Shown: piece by piece, positions 1-9,610 of the stretch
Layout: the number at the start of each line of letters is the position of its first letter
How positions within the stretch are numbered: position 1 is the stretch's first letter
Assembly (NCBI RefSeq): GCF_030944405.1
Contig: NZ_CP132339.1
Coordinates: 1,860,001-1,924,000, forward strand
From: Janthinobacterium sp. J1-1
GTDB lineage: Bacteria > Pseudomonadota > Gammaproteobacteria > Burkholderiales > Burkholderiaceae_D
Length of the DNA: 64,000 bases
Direction: 5' to 3'
The notes under the pieces: model-generated
The model's database searches: none
The model's input: only the letters and a program-made list of their open reading frames with translations
Told to the model about the DNA's origin: nothing
Translations under genes and position numbers: made by a program

Positions 1-2
1 CC

Positions 3-110
3 TGGGGCGCCTGGAAAGTCGCCACGCGCAAGGAAAAACCCGCTGCCACCGCCAGGAAAAACCTGCCGGCCAGTGCCAACACATCAACCACCATGGAGAA
101 CAACGCATGA
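3..110 (+). CDS. 3' end of a gene entering from the left, possibly PepSY membrane protein
   Basis: An open frame runs from the window edge to a TGA at 108-110, giving about 35 residues that begin WGAWKVATRKEK and finish in a polar, Ala/Thr-rich tail. The stop overlaps the ATG of the DUF3325 gene (ATGA), which indicates translational coupling. In related bacteria the gene before DUF3325 in iron-uptake operons is usually a PepSY-associated transmembrane protein (ferrisiderophore reductase type). The Trp/Arg-rich segment fits the end of a last membrane helix followed by a cytoplasmic tail, but the visible piece is too short to identify the family. The identity is inferred from the neighbour only. 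Confidence 0.5.
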   Translation, partial: WGAWKVATRKEKPAATARKNLPASANTSTTMENNA

Positions 111-448
111 TCAATACCATCCTGTGCGCACTGGGCCTGTCGTATGCGGGCATGGCCAGCCTGTCGCTGGCGATGGACCGCCACCACGGCCAGGTGTTCG
201 GCCGCGACGCGGCGCCTTCGGTGCGGCGCGCGCTGCAACTGGCCGGCAGCCTGCTGCTGGCGCTGGCCATCTGGCCTTGCGTGGCCGGCTGGAGCGCGTC
301 GGTCGGCGTGGTCGCCTGGCTGGGCTTTTTATCGGCCGGCGCGCTGGGCGTGGCCCTGCTGCTGCCCTATGCCCCCACAGTGCTGTTTCGTAGTTCCCTG
401 CTGGCAGCCGTCGCCGCGCTGGCAGGTCTGGTAACCCTGCTGCAGTAA
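107..448 (+). CDS. DUF3325 family small membrane protein
   Basis: 113 residues with about four hydrophobic segments and the early motif LAMDRHHGQVFG, typical of DUF3325 proteins. These are found beside TonB-dependent siderophore receptors and PepSY/DUF3649 membrane proteins; their biochemical role is not established, but the context implies handling of ferric siderophore at the inner membrane. The ATG overlaps the stop of the preceding gene, so it is the last gene of that operon or is co-translated with it. It is followed 20 bases later by a MacA-like adaptor gene on the same strand, so the exporter may belong to the same transcription unit. The family call is from recognised pattern and context, not from a database search. 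Confidence 0.75.
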   Translation: MINTILCALGLSYAGMASLSLAMDRHHGQVFGRDAAPSVRRALQLAGSLLLALAIWPCVAGWSASVGVVAWLGFLSAGALGVALLLPYAPTVLFRSSLLAAVAALAGLVTLLQ

Positions 449-468
449 TCTTCTTCAAGGACAGACCG

Positions 469-1674
469 ATGCACGTTTCACCCAAGGCGACACCGTTTCA
501 TACTTCCCGCCGCGCGGCCATTCTTGGCGCCGTGGCCCTGCTGGCGCTGCTTGGCGCCGGCGCCCTGTGGGCCACGCGTGGCCCGGCCACCATCTTCGAG
601 ACCACCCCCGTCAAGCGCGGCAGCATCGAGGCCAGCGTGACGGCCATCGGCACCCTGCAGCCGCAGACCTATGTCGACGTGGGCGCCCAGGTATCGGGCC
701 AGATCACGCGCCTGCACGTGCAACCGGGCACGGTGGTGGAAAAAGGCCAGCTGCTGGCCGAGATCGACCCCAGCGTGCAGCAGGCCACCGTGGACGCGGG
801 CCGCGCCGCGCTGGCCGGCCTGCGCGCGCAACTGGCGGATCAACAGGCGCAGCACCGCCTGGCCGGCCGGCAGCATGTGCGCCAGACGCAGATGGCCAAG
901 TTCGATTCCACCCCGCTGGCCGAGCTGGAGCTGGCCGAAGCCACCTTGGCCTCGGCCGCCGCCAAGATCGACCACCTGAAGGCGCAGATAGACCAGACCC
1001 AGGCCAGCCTGAAGGCCGATGAGGCGCGCCTGGGCTATACCCGCATCTACGCGCCGATGGCCGGTAGCGTGGTGGGCCTGGACGCGAAAGAAGGGCAGAC
1101 CCTGAACGCGACCTACCAGACGCCGAATATCCTGCGCATCGCGGACCTCTCCGCCATGACCGTATGGACCGAAGTGTCGGAGGCCGACGTGCGCCGCGTG
1201 CGCGCCGAGATGCCGGTGTATTTCACCACGCTCGGCGGCGACCAGCGGCGCTGGAGCGGCAAGGTGCGGCAGGTGCTGCCGGCGCCGCCGGTGCCGGGCG
1301 GCACCAGCGCCGGCACGGCCCTGGCGCCGTCGACCAGCAAGGTGATCCTGTATACCGTGCTGTTCGACGTCGACAACGCCGACGGCGAACTGATGCCGCA
1401 GATGACGGCGCAGGTGGTGTTCGTCACGGCGGCGGCCAATAATGTGCTGGCCGTGCCGCTGCCGGCCCTGAAACCGTCCAGCGCCGAAGGAGCGAAGAGC
1501 GGGGAGTTTACGGCGCGCGTGATGGGGGCGGACGGCAAGGTCGGCGAGCGCGAAGTGACGGTGGGCGTGCGCAACCGCCTCAGCGCCGAAGTGCTGAAAG
1601 GCCTGAAGGAAGGCGAACTGCTGGTGACGGGCGAGCAGCCGGCCGGCAATGGCCCGAGCAGGTTCCAGTTATGA
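469..1674 (+). CDS. macA: MacA-like periplasmic adaptor of a tripartite ABC exporter
   Basis: 401 residues. An N-terminal membrane anchor (about residues 16-36, rich in Ala/Leu) is followed by the split biotinyl-lipoyl domain ([19 protein letters not shown] and, later, [20 protein letters not shown]), an alpha-helical hairpin (about 105-185) and a beta-barrel region. This is the membrane fusion protein layout of MacA and PvdR: it bridges an inner-membrane MacB-type ABC protein and an outer-membrane TolC-type channel. It overlaps the MacB-like gene by four bases (ATGA), so the two are co-translated. No outer-membrane channel gene follows, so a distant TolC would be needed. Because it sits behind siderophore-linked genes, it may export a siderophore, as PvdRT does in pseudomonads; that is inference. 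Confidence 0.85.
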   Translation: MHVSPKATPFHTSRRAAILGAVALLALLGAGALWATRGPATIFETTPVKRGSIEASVTAIGTLQPQTYVDVGAQVSGQITRLHVQPGTVVEKGQLLAEIDPSVQQATVDAGRAALAGLRAQLADQQAQHRLAGRQHVRQTQMAKFDSTPLAELELAEATLASAAAKIDHLKAQIDQTQASLKADEARLGYTRIYAPMAGSVVGLDAKEGQTLNATYQTPNILRIADLSAMTVWTEVSEADVRRVRAEMPVYFTTLGGDQRRWSGKVRQVLPAPPVPGGTSAGTALAPSTSKVILYTVLFDVDNADGELMPQMTAQVVFVTAAANNVLAVPLPALKPSSAEGAKSGEFTARVMGADGKVGEREVTVGVRNRLSAEVLKGLKEGELLVTGEQPAGNGPSRFQL

Positions 1675-3638
1675 GCGGGGTTGACAACACTGCGCCTTTG
1701 ATCGAGCTGCACGGCATCCGCAAGCGCTATGGCGGCCATGACGGCGCGCCGGCCGTCGAGGTGCTGCGCGGCGTCACCTTGTCCATCGGCGCCGGCGAAT
1801 TCGTCGCCATCGTCGGCGCGTCCGGCTCCGGCAAGTCGACCCTGATGCACTTGCTCGGTTGTCTGGACCGCCCCAGCGACGGCACGTACCACTTTGCCGG
1901 CCAGGACGTGGCCAGTTTGAATCCCGACGAACTGGCCTGGCTGCGGCGCGAAGCGTTCGGCTTCGTGTTCCAGGGTTATCACCTGATCGCCACCGAATCG
2001 GCGCGCGAAAACGTCGAAGTGCCGGCCCTGTATGCGGGCATGCCGGCCGCCGCCCGCCACGCACGTTCCGCCGCGCTGCTGCAACGCCTGGGACTGGGCG
2101 AGCGGTTTGACCATCGCCCGAATCAATTGTCCGGCGGGCAGCAGCAGCGCGTGTCGATCGCGCGCGCGCTGATGAACGGCGGGCGCATTATCCTGGCCGA
2201 TGAACCGACCGGCGCCCTGGATACCACCAGCGGCGCCGAAGTGATGGCTCTGCTGGGCGAGCTGGCCGACGCCGGCCACACCATCATCCTGATTACCCAT
2301 GACCGCAAGGTGGCGGCCCAGGCGCGCCGCGTGATCGAGATCCGCGACGGCGAGCTTATCGAAGACTCGGGCGCGGTGGCCATTCCCGCCACGGCCGCCG
2401 CGCTGCCGCCGCTCGACATGTCGCGCGCCGCGCATGACACGGGGGCTTCGTTGGGCACCGAACTGCTGGACGCCGCGCGCGCCGCCTGGCGCGTCCTGTG
2501 GATCAACCGCTTCCGCACCGGGCTGACCCTGCTCGGCATCGTGATCGGTGTCGCCTCCGTGATCGTCATGCTGGCCATAGGCCTTGGCACGCGCCAGCAG
2601 GTGATGGCGCAGCTGGGCGCGTTCGGCTCCAACCTGCTGTACATGGCCTCGCGCGGCGAAAGCTCGCGCATCCCGGGGCGCAGCATCACCCTGGGCGACC
2701 TGGAAGCGTTGAAAGACGTGCCGGGCATTTCGCACGTGCTGCCGAATGTCACCGGCAACAAGGTGATTCGCCATGGCAATATCGACGTGCAGACCTATGT
2801 GCGCGGCACCGGGCCGGCGCTGCCGCAGATCCAGACCTGGCCGGTGGCCAGGGGCGGCTTCTTTACCGAGCAGGACGAGCGCGAGATGGCGACAGTCGCC
2901 GTGCTGGGCGCGCGCCTGGCTGAAAAGCTGATGCCGGACGTGCCCAATCCGGTCGGGCAGACCATCCTGATCGGCAACGTGCCGTTCCAGGTGATCGGCG
3001 TGATGAGTTCCAAGGGCGCGCTGACGGGCGAAAAAGACGAGGACGACGTGCTGCTGCTGCCGTTTTCCACGGCCGGCATCCGCGTCTTCGGCCAGCGCGA
3101 GCCGACGTATACCGTGCTGGCGGCGGCGGACGTGAAACGCGTGACGGAAGTCGAGGCGGCGGTCGACGCCGTGCTGTTCGAACGCCACCGCATCCGCGAC
3201 TACGGCATCAGCAACGCGGCCGCCTCGATCGCGGCGGAAGCGAAAACGCAGGACAACATGACCATGATGCTCAGCCTGATCGCGGCCGTCTCGCTGGTGG
3301 TGGGCGGCATCGGCGTGATGAACGTGATGCTGATGACGGTGCGCGAGCGCACGCGCGAAATCGGCATCCGCATGGCCACCGGCGCGCGCCGGCGCGACAT
3401 CCTGCGCCAGTTCCTGACCGAGGCGGTGCTGGTGTCGGTGGTGGGCGGCGTGGCCGGCATCGTGGTCGGCATCGCCTTCGCGGGGCTGCTGCTGGTGTGG
3501 GAAGTGCCGGTGATCTTTTCCCTCAGCGCCATCGGCGGCGCCTTTGCCTGCGCGGTGGTGACGGGTCTGGTGTTCGGCTTTATGCCGGCGCGCAAGGCGT
3601 CGGGGCTCGATCCGGTGGTGGCGCTGGCGGGGCAGTAA
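1671..3638 (+). CDS. macB: MacB-like ABC transporter, ATPase fused to FtsX-type permease
   Basis: 655 residues, the usual MacB length. The N-terminal ATPase has Walker [10 protein letters not shown] (49-57), signature LSGGQQQR (153-160), Walker B IILADEP (173-179) and an H-loop ILITHD. Then come a first membrane helix near 280-305, a periplasmic MacB core domain and three C-terminal FtsX helices. MacB proteins are mechanotransmitters: ATP hydrolysis in the cytoplasm drives periplasmic expulsion of substrate through a MacA-TolC conduit without moving it across the inner membrane. Its start overlaps the adaptor gene. The substrate cannot be read from sequence; macrolides, peptides or siderophores are all known for this family, and the iron-related neighbours favour a siderophore. 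Confidence 0.9.
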   Translation: MSGVDNTAPLIELHGIRKRYGGHDGAPAVEVLRGVTLSIGAGEFVAIVGASGSGKSTLMHLLGCLDRPSDGTYHFAGQDVASLNPDELAWLRREAFGFVFQGYHLIATESARENVEVPALYAGMPAAARHARSAALLQRLGLGERFDHRPNQLSGGQQQRVSIARALMNGGRIILADEPTGALDTTSGAEVMALLGELADAGHTIILITHDRKVAAQARRVIEIRDGELIEDSGAVAIPATAAALPPLDMSRAAHDTGASLGTELLDAARAAWRVLWINRFRTGLTLLGIVIGVASVIVMLAIGLGTRQQVMAQLGAFGSNLLYMASRGESSRIPGRSITLGDLEALKDVPGISHVLPNVTGNKVIRHGNIDVQTYVRGTGPALPQIQTWPVARGGFFTEQDEREMATVAVLGARLAEKLMPDVPNPVGQTILIGNVPFQVIGVMSSKGALTGEKDEDDVLLLPFSTAGIRVFGQREPTYTVLAAADVKRVTEVEAAVDAVLFERHRIRDYGISNAAASIAAEAKTQDNMTMMLSLIAAVSLVVGGIGVMNVMLMTVRERTREIGIRMATGARRRDILRQFLTEAVLVSVVGGVAGIVVGIAFAGLLLVWEVPVIFSLSAIGGAFACAVVTGLVFGFMPARKASGLDPVVALAGQ

Positions 3639-3656
3639 CGGCGCCGTCGCGATGCT

Positions 3657-4424
3657 CTACAGCATTGCGCGGTAGCGCCCCGGCGTCTGCCCCAGCACCT
3701 TGCGGAAAGCGACACCCATGTGCGACTGATGGGTAAATCCGCAATCGGCGGCGATGATGGCCAGCGGCGCCTTGTCACGCCGCATGCTGGCGCGCGCTGC
3801 CTGCACGCGCGTCTCGACGATGTAGGCGTGCGGGGTCATCCCTGTCATCCTGGTAAATTCTCTTAAAAAAGCCAGCGGTGTCCGGTCCACGGACGCCGCC
3901 AGTTGCACGATGGTCAGTGCTTGATCGAACTCGCTTGCGATCCGGTCCAGCACGCGCCCGTATTTTGCGCGCAGTTGCTGATCAAGCGTGGTCGTTTTTT
4001 TGCGCTCCACATTGACGAGTGCCAGCATTGCCTGTTCCACCGCAAGCTCATCACGTTCCGAAGCGAGCAGCAATCGCCGCAGATGACGGGCACGGCGCAG
4101 CGCCGCGGCATGGCCTGTCCATTGGTGGCGCCGATTTGCGGCCTTATCGAACTCATGGACATCCAATTCGGCAGTGGATGCCCAGCGCACGATCAGGTAC
4201 TCGCCACCCGTTTCCGATTCCGAAAAAACATCGACGCCTGGCGGTGTATGGGCCAATGTGCCTGGCCAGGTATCAAAATCGGCCCTGCGGTCAGTGCCGA
4301 TGGCATGCACGCCTTGTTGTCGTTGCAGTGCGATTCCCAGCGAGTATTCACCAAGAGCGTTGCGGACGCTGTAGGCCTTTCCCGGCAACAGCTCCACCTG
4401 CATGTCAGAAGATTGAAATTTCAT
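3657..4424 (-). CDS. AraC-family transcriptional regulator
   Basis: 255 residues. The C-terminal third (about 165-255) carries the paired helix-turn-helix of AraC proteins: LTIVQLAASVDRTPLAFLRE for the first and IIAADCGFTHQSHMGVAFRK for the second, followed by the LGQTPGRYR ending. The N-terminal part resembles a small cupin-like sensing domain (GVHAIGTDRR, PPGVDVFSES). It is convergent with the MacB-like gene (18 bases between stops) and divergent from the aspartate/glutamate racemase gene; the start codons are 86 bases apart. Divergent arrangement suggests it controls the racemase, but no operator is obvious. Its ligand is unknown. Confidence 0.85.
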   Translation of the reverse strand: MKFQSSDMQVELLPGKAYSVRNALGEYSLGIALQRQQGVHAIGTDRRADFDTWPGTLAHTPPGVDVFSESETGGEYLIVRWASTAELDVHEFDKAANRRHQWTGHAAALRRARHLRRLLLASERDELAVEQAMLALVNVERKKTTTLDQQLRAKYGRVLDRIASEFDQALTIVQLAASVDRTPLAFLREFTRMTGMTPHAYIVETRVQAARASMRRDKAPLAIIAADCGFTHQSHMGVAFRKVLGQTPGRYRAML

Positions 4425-4510
4425 GATAGACCCGGTTTGCCGTGATTCGGTATTGTCTGTGCCAGTTGTTCACACATCAAGATGGCGTTCCCCTTCCACT
4501 CAGGCATACC

Positions 4511-5242
4511 ATGAATACATTAACACATCAGCAAGACCAGGTTTTACGGATCATTGGACTGATAGGCGGCATGAGCTGGGAATCGAGCGCCGCCTATTAC
4601 AAGCTGATCAATCAGGAAGTGCGCAAGCGGCTGGGACCACTACGCTCTGCCAGAGTGCTGATGCACAGCATGGACTTTGGTCCGGTCCAGCAGGCGCAGC
4701 AAGACGGACGCTGGGACGATGCGGCAGCTGCATTGGAAGACGCCGCGCGCAGCCTGCATCGGGGCGGGGCTGACTGCATCGTGCTGTGTACCAATACCAT
4801 GCACAAGGTCGCAGATCGCATTGCTGCCGCAGTACCGATCCCCTTCCTGCATATTGCGGATCCGGTTGGCGAGGCTGCAAGGCAAAGCAATGCATCGGTG
4901 CTTGGCCTGCTCGGTACGCGCTACACGATGGAGCAAGCCTTTCTCCGCGAGCGCCTGGAACGTCAATATGGCGTAAAGGTGCTCGTGCCGGACGAGACAG
5001 AGCGTGCCGAGGTACACCAGATTATCTATGAAGAATTGTGCGCCGGGGTCATTCGGGACAGCTCACGCAAGACCTGTCAAAGCATCATCCATTCCCTGGC
5101 GCGCCGGGGTGCGGATGCCGTGATTCTGGGATGCACGGAGATCACGCTGTTGATCGGCCAGGATGACAGCCAACTTCCGCTGCTGGACACGACAGCGCTG
5201 CATGCCCGGGCAGCGGTCAATTTCGCCCTCGGCGAGTTTTAG
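4511..5242 (+). CDS. Aspartate/glutamate racemase family protein
   Basis: 243 residues from the ATG at 4511; a longer reading from 4442 would add 23 residues that do not look like the family, so the shorter start was chosen. The two catalytic cysteines of cofactor-independent racemases are visible: C93 in VLCTNTMH and C208 in ILGCTEI. The N-terminal GLIGGMSWESS is the family opening. Members interconvert L- and D-aspartate or glutamate through a two-base cysteine mechanism in the cytoplasm. The gene is divergent from an AraC regulator and followed by a 186-base gap before the sigma factor gene. Substrate preference (Asp, Glu or another amino acid such as hydantoin-type) cannot be told from sequence alone. 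Confidence 0.85.
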   Translation: MNTLTHQQDQVLRIIGLIGGMSWESSAAYYKLINQEVRKRLGPLRSARVLMHSMDFGPVQQAQQDGRWDDAAAALEDAARSLHRGGADCIVLCTNTMHKVADRIAAAVPIPFLHIADPVGEAARQSNASVLGLLGTRYTMEQAFLRERLERQYGVKVLVPDETERAEVHQIIYEELCAGVIRDSSRKTCQSIIHSLARRGADAVILGCTEITLLIGQDDSQLPLLDTTALHARAAVNFALGEF

Positions 5243-5395
5243 TTCTGCGTGGGGCCATGGGGCCAGGTCCGCCAGCCCGGTGCTGGCATGGTGATTTTTT
5301 TAAACATTTTTGTGATATCGATTTTGTTGTAAAAACGCGTGCGTTCAACCTGTCATCGCCGCCAGCCATTGCGCTAGCATTCTGCTTCCAGCTAC

Positions 5396-5420
5396 AATGA
5401 GAATAATTCCTATTTGCATT
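5396..5420 (+). promoter_or_regulatory. Fur box upstream of the FecI-like sigma gene
   Basis: The stretch reads aatgagaataattcc followed by tatttgcatt, closely matching the Fur inverted-repeat style GATAATGATAATCATTATC and the AATGAGAATNATT form common before fecI-like genes. It ends eight bases before the chosen ATG of the sigma factor gene, so Fur bound here would block the promoter when iron is plentiful. The match is by eye. Confidence 0.75.
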
Positions 5421-5428
5421 GGTGCCCC

Positions 5429-5974
5429 ATGCCGGCTGCCGGCTCTCCCCTATCGTACGAGTACGACGAGCACGACCACTCCTCCTCCCTGCAAACCGCC
5501 CGCGCGCTGTACCAGCAGCACCATGGCTGGCTGCAGGGCTGGTTGCGCTGCAAGCTGGGGAATGTGGCGGATGCGGCCGACCTGGCGCAGGACACTTTCA
5601 CCCGCATCCTGGCCGGGCGCGATCTCGGCGCCATCGCCCAGCCGCGCGCCTATCTGACGACGGTGGCGCGCGGCATATTGATCAACTGGTACCAGCGCCA
5701 GGCGCTGGAACGGGCCTACTTGGACGCCATCGCGCTGCTGCCCGAAGCGACGGCGCCGTCGTGCGAAGAGCAGCATCTGATCCTGGAAACGCTGCATCAG
5801 GTCGACGCCATGCTCGACGCCTTGCCGTCCCTGGTGCGGCGCGCCTTTCTGCTGTCGCAGCTCGATGGCCTGACCTATGACGCCATCGCCCTGCGCTTGA
5901 ACGTGTCGCTGGCCACCGTCAAGCGCTATATGAAACAGGCTTTCCTGGCGTGTCTGCAGCTGGCCGATGACTAG
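5429..5974 (+). CDS. fecI: FecI-like ECF sigma factor
   Basis: 181 residues from the ATG at 5429. A TTG at 5414 is also in frame but lies inside the Fur box, so the ATG was preferred. Region 2 includes DAADLAQDTFTRIL, the typical FecI core-binding segment, and region 4 includes LSQLDGLTYDAIALRLNVSL with a helix-turn-helix. These sigma factors direct RNA polymerase to the promoter of the adjacent TonB-dependent receptor when the receptor signals through FecR that ferric siderophore is outside. The gene overlaps the FecR gene by eight bases, and the iron-responsive box in front supports iron-starvation control. Confidence 0.92.
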   Translation: MPAAGSPLSYEYDEHDHSSSLQTARALYQQHHGWLQGWLRCKLGNVADAADLAQDTFTRILAGRDLGAIAQPRAYLTTVARGILINWYQRQALERAYLDAIALLPEATAPSCEEQHLILETLHQVDAMLDALPSLVRRAFLLSQLDGLTYDAIALRLNVSLATVKRYMKQAFLACLQLADD

Positions 5975-6929
5975 CGTGGGAGCCACTGCAGCTATCGATC
6001 CGCAGGTGCTGGAACAGGCGGCCGACTGGCTGATGCAGCTGCATGCGGGCGACGCCAGCGTCCAGCAGCGGCGCGATTGCGAGCGCTGGCGCCTGAGCAG
6101 TCCTGAGCATGCGCGCGCCTGGAGCCGGGCGGAAAAGCTGCTGGGCAAACTGGGTGGCTTGCCGCCGGAACTGGCGATGCCGGCGCTGGACCGGGCCCGT
6201 TCGCCGGCGCGCCGCGCGGCCATGCTGAAACTGGCGGCGTTGCTGGCCACCGTGCCCGGCGCCTGGCTGCTGCCTGATCATTCAAACTGGCGCGGTGATT
6301 ACCATACCGCCACCGGCGAGCGGCGCGAGATCGTGCTGGCCGATGGCAGCCATGTCAGTCTCAATACCGGCACCACGCTGGACGTGCGCTTCGATGCCGG
6401 CGAGCGATTGCTGCTGCTGCGCGGTGGTGAAATCGCCGTGCGCACGGCGCCCGATGCGCAAGGCCGTCCCTTTGTCGTGCAGACCGCGCAAGGCCGGCTG
6501 GAAGCGCTGGGCACGGTGTTTTCCGTGCGCCAGGACGAGGGGCGCACGCAGCTGGCGGTGCGGGAAAGCCGCGTGCGCGTCACGCCACTGGCCGGTGACG
6601 CCGCGCGCATCGTCGACGCGGGCCAGCAGGTGGTCTTCACGCAGAGCGCCATCGGCCAGCCGCAGATGCTGGACGCGGCTGCGCTGGCCTGGCGGCGCGG
6701 CATGCTGCTGGCCGATGATGTGCGCCTGGCCGACTTCGCGCAGGAGCTGGCGCGTTACCGCCCGGGCGTGATCCATTGCGAGCCGCAGGTGGCCAATGTG
6801 CGCATCTCGGGCGCGTTTCCGATTGCGGACACCGATGCGGCGCTGGTGATGCTGGTGTCGACGTATCCCGTGCTGGCGCGCACGCGTCTGGGCGGCTATT
6901 GGGTGACCCTGGCGCCGCCTGAAAAATAA
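5967..6929 (+). CDS. fecR: FecR-like anti-sigma/sensor protein
   Basis: 320 residues. The N-terminal cytoplasmic part (about 10-55, AADWLMQLHAGDASVQQR then CERWRLSSPEHARAW) is the DUF4880 sigma-binding domain. A single membrane segment lies near 88-105, the FecR periplasmic domain near 110-210 (YHTATGERREIVLADGSHV, LEALGTVFSVRQ), and an STN-like C-terminal domain follows. FecR proteins bind the ECF sigma factor on the inner side and the N-terminal signalling domain of the receptor in the periplasm. The gene overlaps the sigma factor gene and is followed by the receptor, completing a Fec-type regulatory triad, although the receptor here appears frameshifted in the very domain that FecR should contact. 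Confidence 0.92.
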   Translation: MTSVGATAAIDPQVLEQAADWLMQLHAGDASVQQRRDCERWRLSSPEHARAWSRAEKLLGKLGGLPPELAMPALDRARSPARRAAMLKLAALLATVPGAWLLPDHSNWRGDYHTATGERREIVLADGSHVSLNTGTTLDVRFDAGERLLLLRGGEIAVRTAPDAQGRPFVVQTAQGRLEALGTVFSVRQDEGRTQLAVRESRVRVTPLAGDAARIVDAGQQVVFTQSAIGQPQMLDAAALAWRRGMLLADDVRLADFAQELARYRPGVIHCEPQVANVRISGAFPIADTDAALVMLVSTYPVLARTRLGGYWVTLAPPEK

Positions 6930-7003
6930 TTCTAAAACGCTGACACTTTTTTCGCGCCTGGCTGGCAAGGGGAATGACACCCTCGCCCATAAAGGAATAC
7001 GCC

Positions 7004-9489
7004 ATGCCCGCAACACCACGTCACTCCCTGGTTTGTCTCGCCGTCCACCTTGCGCTGTTGAGCCTGGCGCCATCGTCCAGCGCCGCCTCGCTTGACGCAC
7101 CCGCCGCGCACAGCGTGCAATTGCCGGCCGGCCCGCTGGGCCGCAACCTGTCCGCCTTGGCCGTCGAGGCATCGCGCTGTCGTTCGATCCCGCCCTCACG
7201 GCCGGCTTGAGCAGCCCTGCGCTGAACGGCAGCTACACGGCGCGCGCAGCCTTGACTTTGCTGCTGGCCGGCAGCGGCCTGGAAATCGTTGGCCGCAGCG
7301 ATGGCAGTTATACCTTGCAAAAGACGGCGCCCACGGCGGCCACTACCACTACCGCAGCGGCCAGCGAGGAACAGATGCTGGCCGTGATCCGCGTGCGCGC
7401 GCGCCGCGCCGTCGATGGCAGTACGGAAGGTACGGGCTCGTACACCAGCCGCGTCACCAGCATCGCCTCGAAGACCGACCAGTCGTTTCGCGAGATTCCG
7501 CAGTCCGTCTCGGTGGTGACGCACCAGCTGCTCGACGACCAGAATGTCGGCGACATCCGCGAAGCGATGGCGCTGATGCCGGGCGTGGTGGTGGCCAATA
7601 ACGCGGGCGACTTTTATTCGCGCGGCTTCCTGATCACCGGCATGCAGGTCGATGGCGGCGCGCCGCTGGCGCTGGGCGCCTATACCTACAGCCCGCAGCA
7701 GGACATGGCCTTTTATGACCGCGTCGAGATGATGCGCGGCGCATCGGGCCTGCTGGGCGGGATGGGCGACCCGGGCGGCATCATCAATATCGTGCGCAAG
7801 AAGCCGCTGGCCCAGCGCCAGGTATCGGCCCTGCTGTCGTCCGGTTCGTGGAACACGGTGCGCACGGAACTCGACGCCAGCGCGCCCTTGACGGACGATG
7901 GCCGCATCCGCGGCCGCGCCGTGCTCAGTTACCAGAAGGGCGATTCCTTCCTCGACCATTACAGCATCGAAAAGCCGGCCATCTACGGCGTGCTGGAGGC
8001 GGACCTGGGCAAGGATAGCCTGCTGACCGTGGGCGCCATCTACGGCAAGTCGCACCAGAATGGCGACGTGGCGGGCATCCAGCGCTATGCGGACGGGCGC
8101 AGCCTGGGCTTGCGGCGCGGCGCCAACAATACGCCGGACTGGGCCTACACCGACGATGAAAACAAGGAGGTGTTTGCGCAGTTCGAACATCAGTTCGCCA
8201 ACCGCTGGAAGGCCAAGCTCAATGTCACGCATGTGGAAAACGCACTGGCGCGCAACTGGGCCTTCCTGGGCGGCGCCGTCGACCCCGCGACGGGCGCCAA
8301 TCCGTTCTGGCGCGGCGGCCATATCGATGCGGGCAACAAGCAGGACCTGGTCGACCTGAACCTGAGCGGCCCGTTCAAGCTGCTGGGCCGCAGCCATGAA
8401 CTGCTGCTGGGCGTGGACTGGCAGCGCGTGCGCAGCCACTGGCAAAGCGGCGCGTTTGCCGGCAATGGCACCGTCTCGACCAGCGTGTTCGATCCGCAGC
8501 CGTGGAATCCCGCGTTGAACGCCAATCCCGACACCTTGTATGAACCGTGGGGCCAGGTGCAGAAGGGCGCGTATGGCGTGCTGCGCCTGCATCCGACCGA
8601 CCGTCTGCACGTGATCGCCGGCGCGCGCGCCAGCCGCTATGATTTCGACCAGACGGTCTGGGATATCGATCCGGCCGGCCAGCGCAGCGTGTATTCGCGC
8701 ACCGCGTTCGGCGAGCCGACGAAGGTGACGCCGTATGGCGGCATCATTTATGACATCGACGCGCGCTGGTCGGCCTATGCCAGCTACTCTGCCATCTACA
8801 AGCCGCAGGCGCTGAGCATGATGGGGCCGCCGCCGGGCACTTCGCTCGCGCCCGTGAAAGGCGCCAGCTACGAGGGCGGCGTGAAGGGCGAGTTGCTCGA
8901 TGGACGCCTGAACGCCACCCTCAGCGTCTTCAATGTGGAACGCACGGGCACGGCCGTGCTGGACACCCGCTATCCGGAAAGCACCAGCTTGTGGAATACC
9001 AATTGCTGCTACCTGCCGCAAGGCAAAGTGACCAGCCGCGGCATGGACCTGGAAGTGGGCGGCGAAGTGCTGCCGGGCTGGCAACTGAGCGCCGGCTACA
9101 CCTACAACCACACGAAGGATGACAGCACGCGCGACACCTACAGCAGCATCACGCCGAAACACCTGCTGAAGGTGGCCACCTCATACGTGCTGCCTGGCGC
9201 CCTGGCGCAATGGAAGGTCGGCGGCGTGGCCAGCGTGCAGAGCCGGCAGTATGTGAGCGGCTCGGTGCTCGATGCGGCCGGCCAGTACCAGTCGTTCGAC
9301 TTTACCCAGGGCGGCCATCTGTTGCTCAACGCCATGGCCGAATACCGCATCGATCCGCGCTGGACGCTGACCCTGAACGTCAACAACGTGCTCGACAAGA
9401 CCTATTACAAAACCTTGGGCAGCACCTTCCTGGGCAATTACTATGGCACGCCGCGCAATGCCAGCCTGGCCTTGCGCACAAAGTTTTGA
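7004..9489 (+). pseudogene. TonB-dependent siderophore receptor (FecA/transducer type), frameshifted in the STN domain
   Basis: A clear start exists at ATG 7004 with an AAGGA site at 6992-6996; it encodes a signal peptide (LAVHLALLSLAPSSSAAS) and the start of an STN signalling domain (VQLPAGPLGRNLSALAVEA). At about 7166-7171 the frame changes: the expected continuation GIALSFDPALTAGLSS lies in the next frame (codons at 7168, 7171 and so on). That frame stays open to 9489 and encodes the rest of STN, the plug domain (REIPQSVSVVTHQLLDDQNV) and a 22-strand barrel ending in LALRTKF. One missing base, or four relative to the usual GAG-GCG-GGC-ATC spelling, explains it. As written, the barrel has no signal peptide. 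It is either an inactivated gene or a sequencing/assembly error. Confidence 0.85.
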
Positions 9490-9610
9490 CCTTGCCATAA
9501 AAAACTGTTGCTCCTGCTCTAACACACGGTACTATCTCTGCATAATAAAAAAGCAGTGTTTCCTTGCTTGCAAGCCAGGCATCCCCATCACCGTGAGACA
9601 GGAGAAGCAG

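Noticed and set aside
5414..5428. TTG at 5414 as start of the FecI-like gene
   Set aside because: It lies inside the Fur box and adds only five residues; ATG 5429 fits better.
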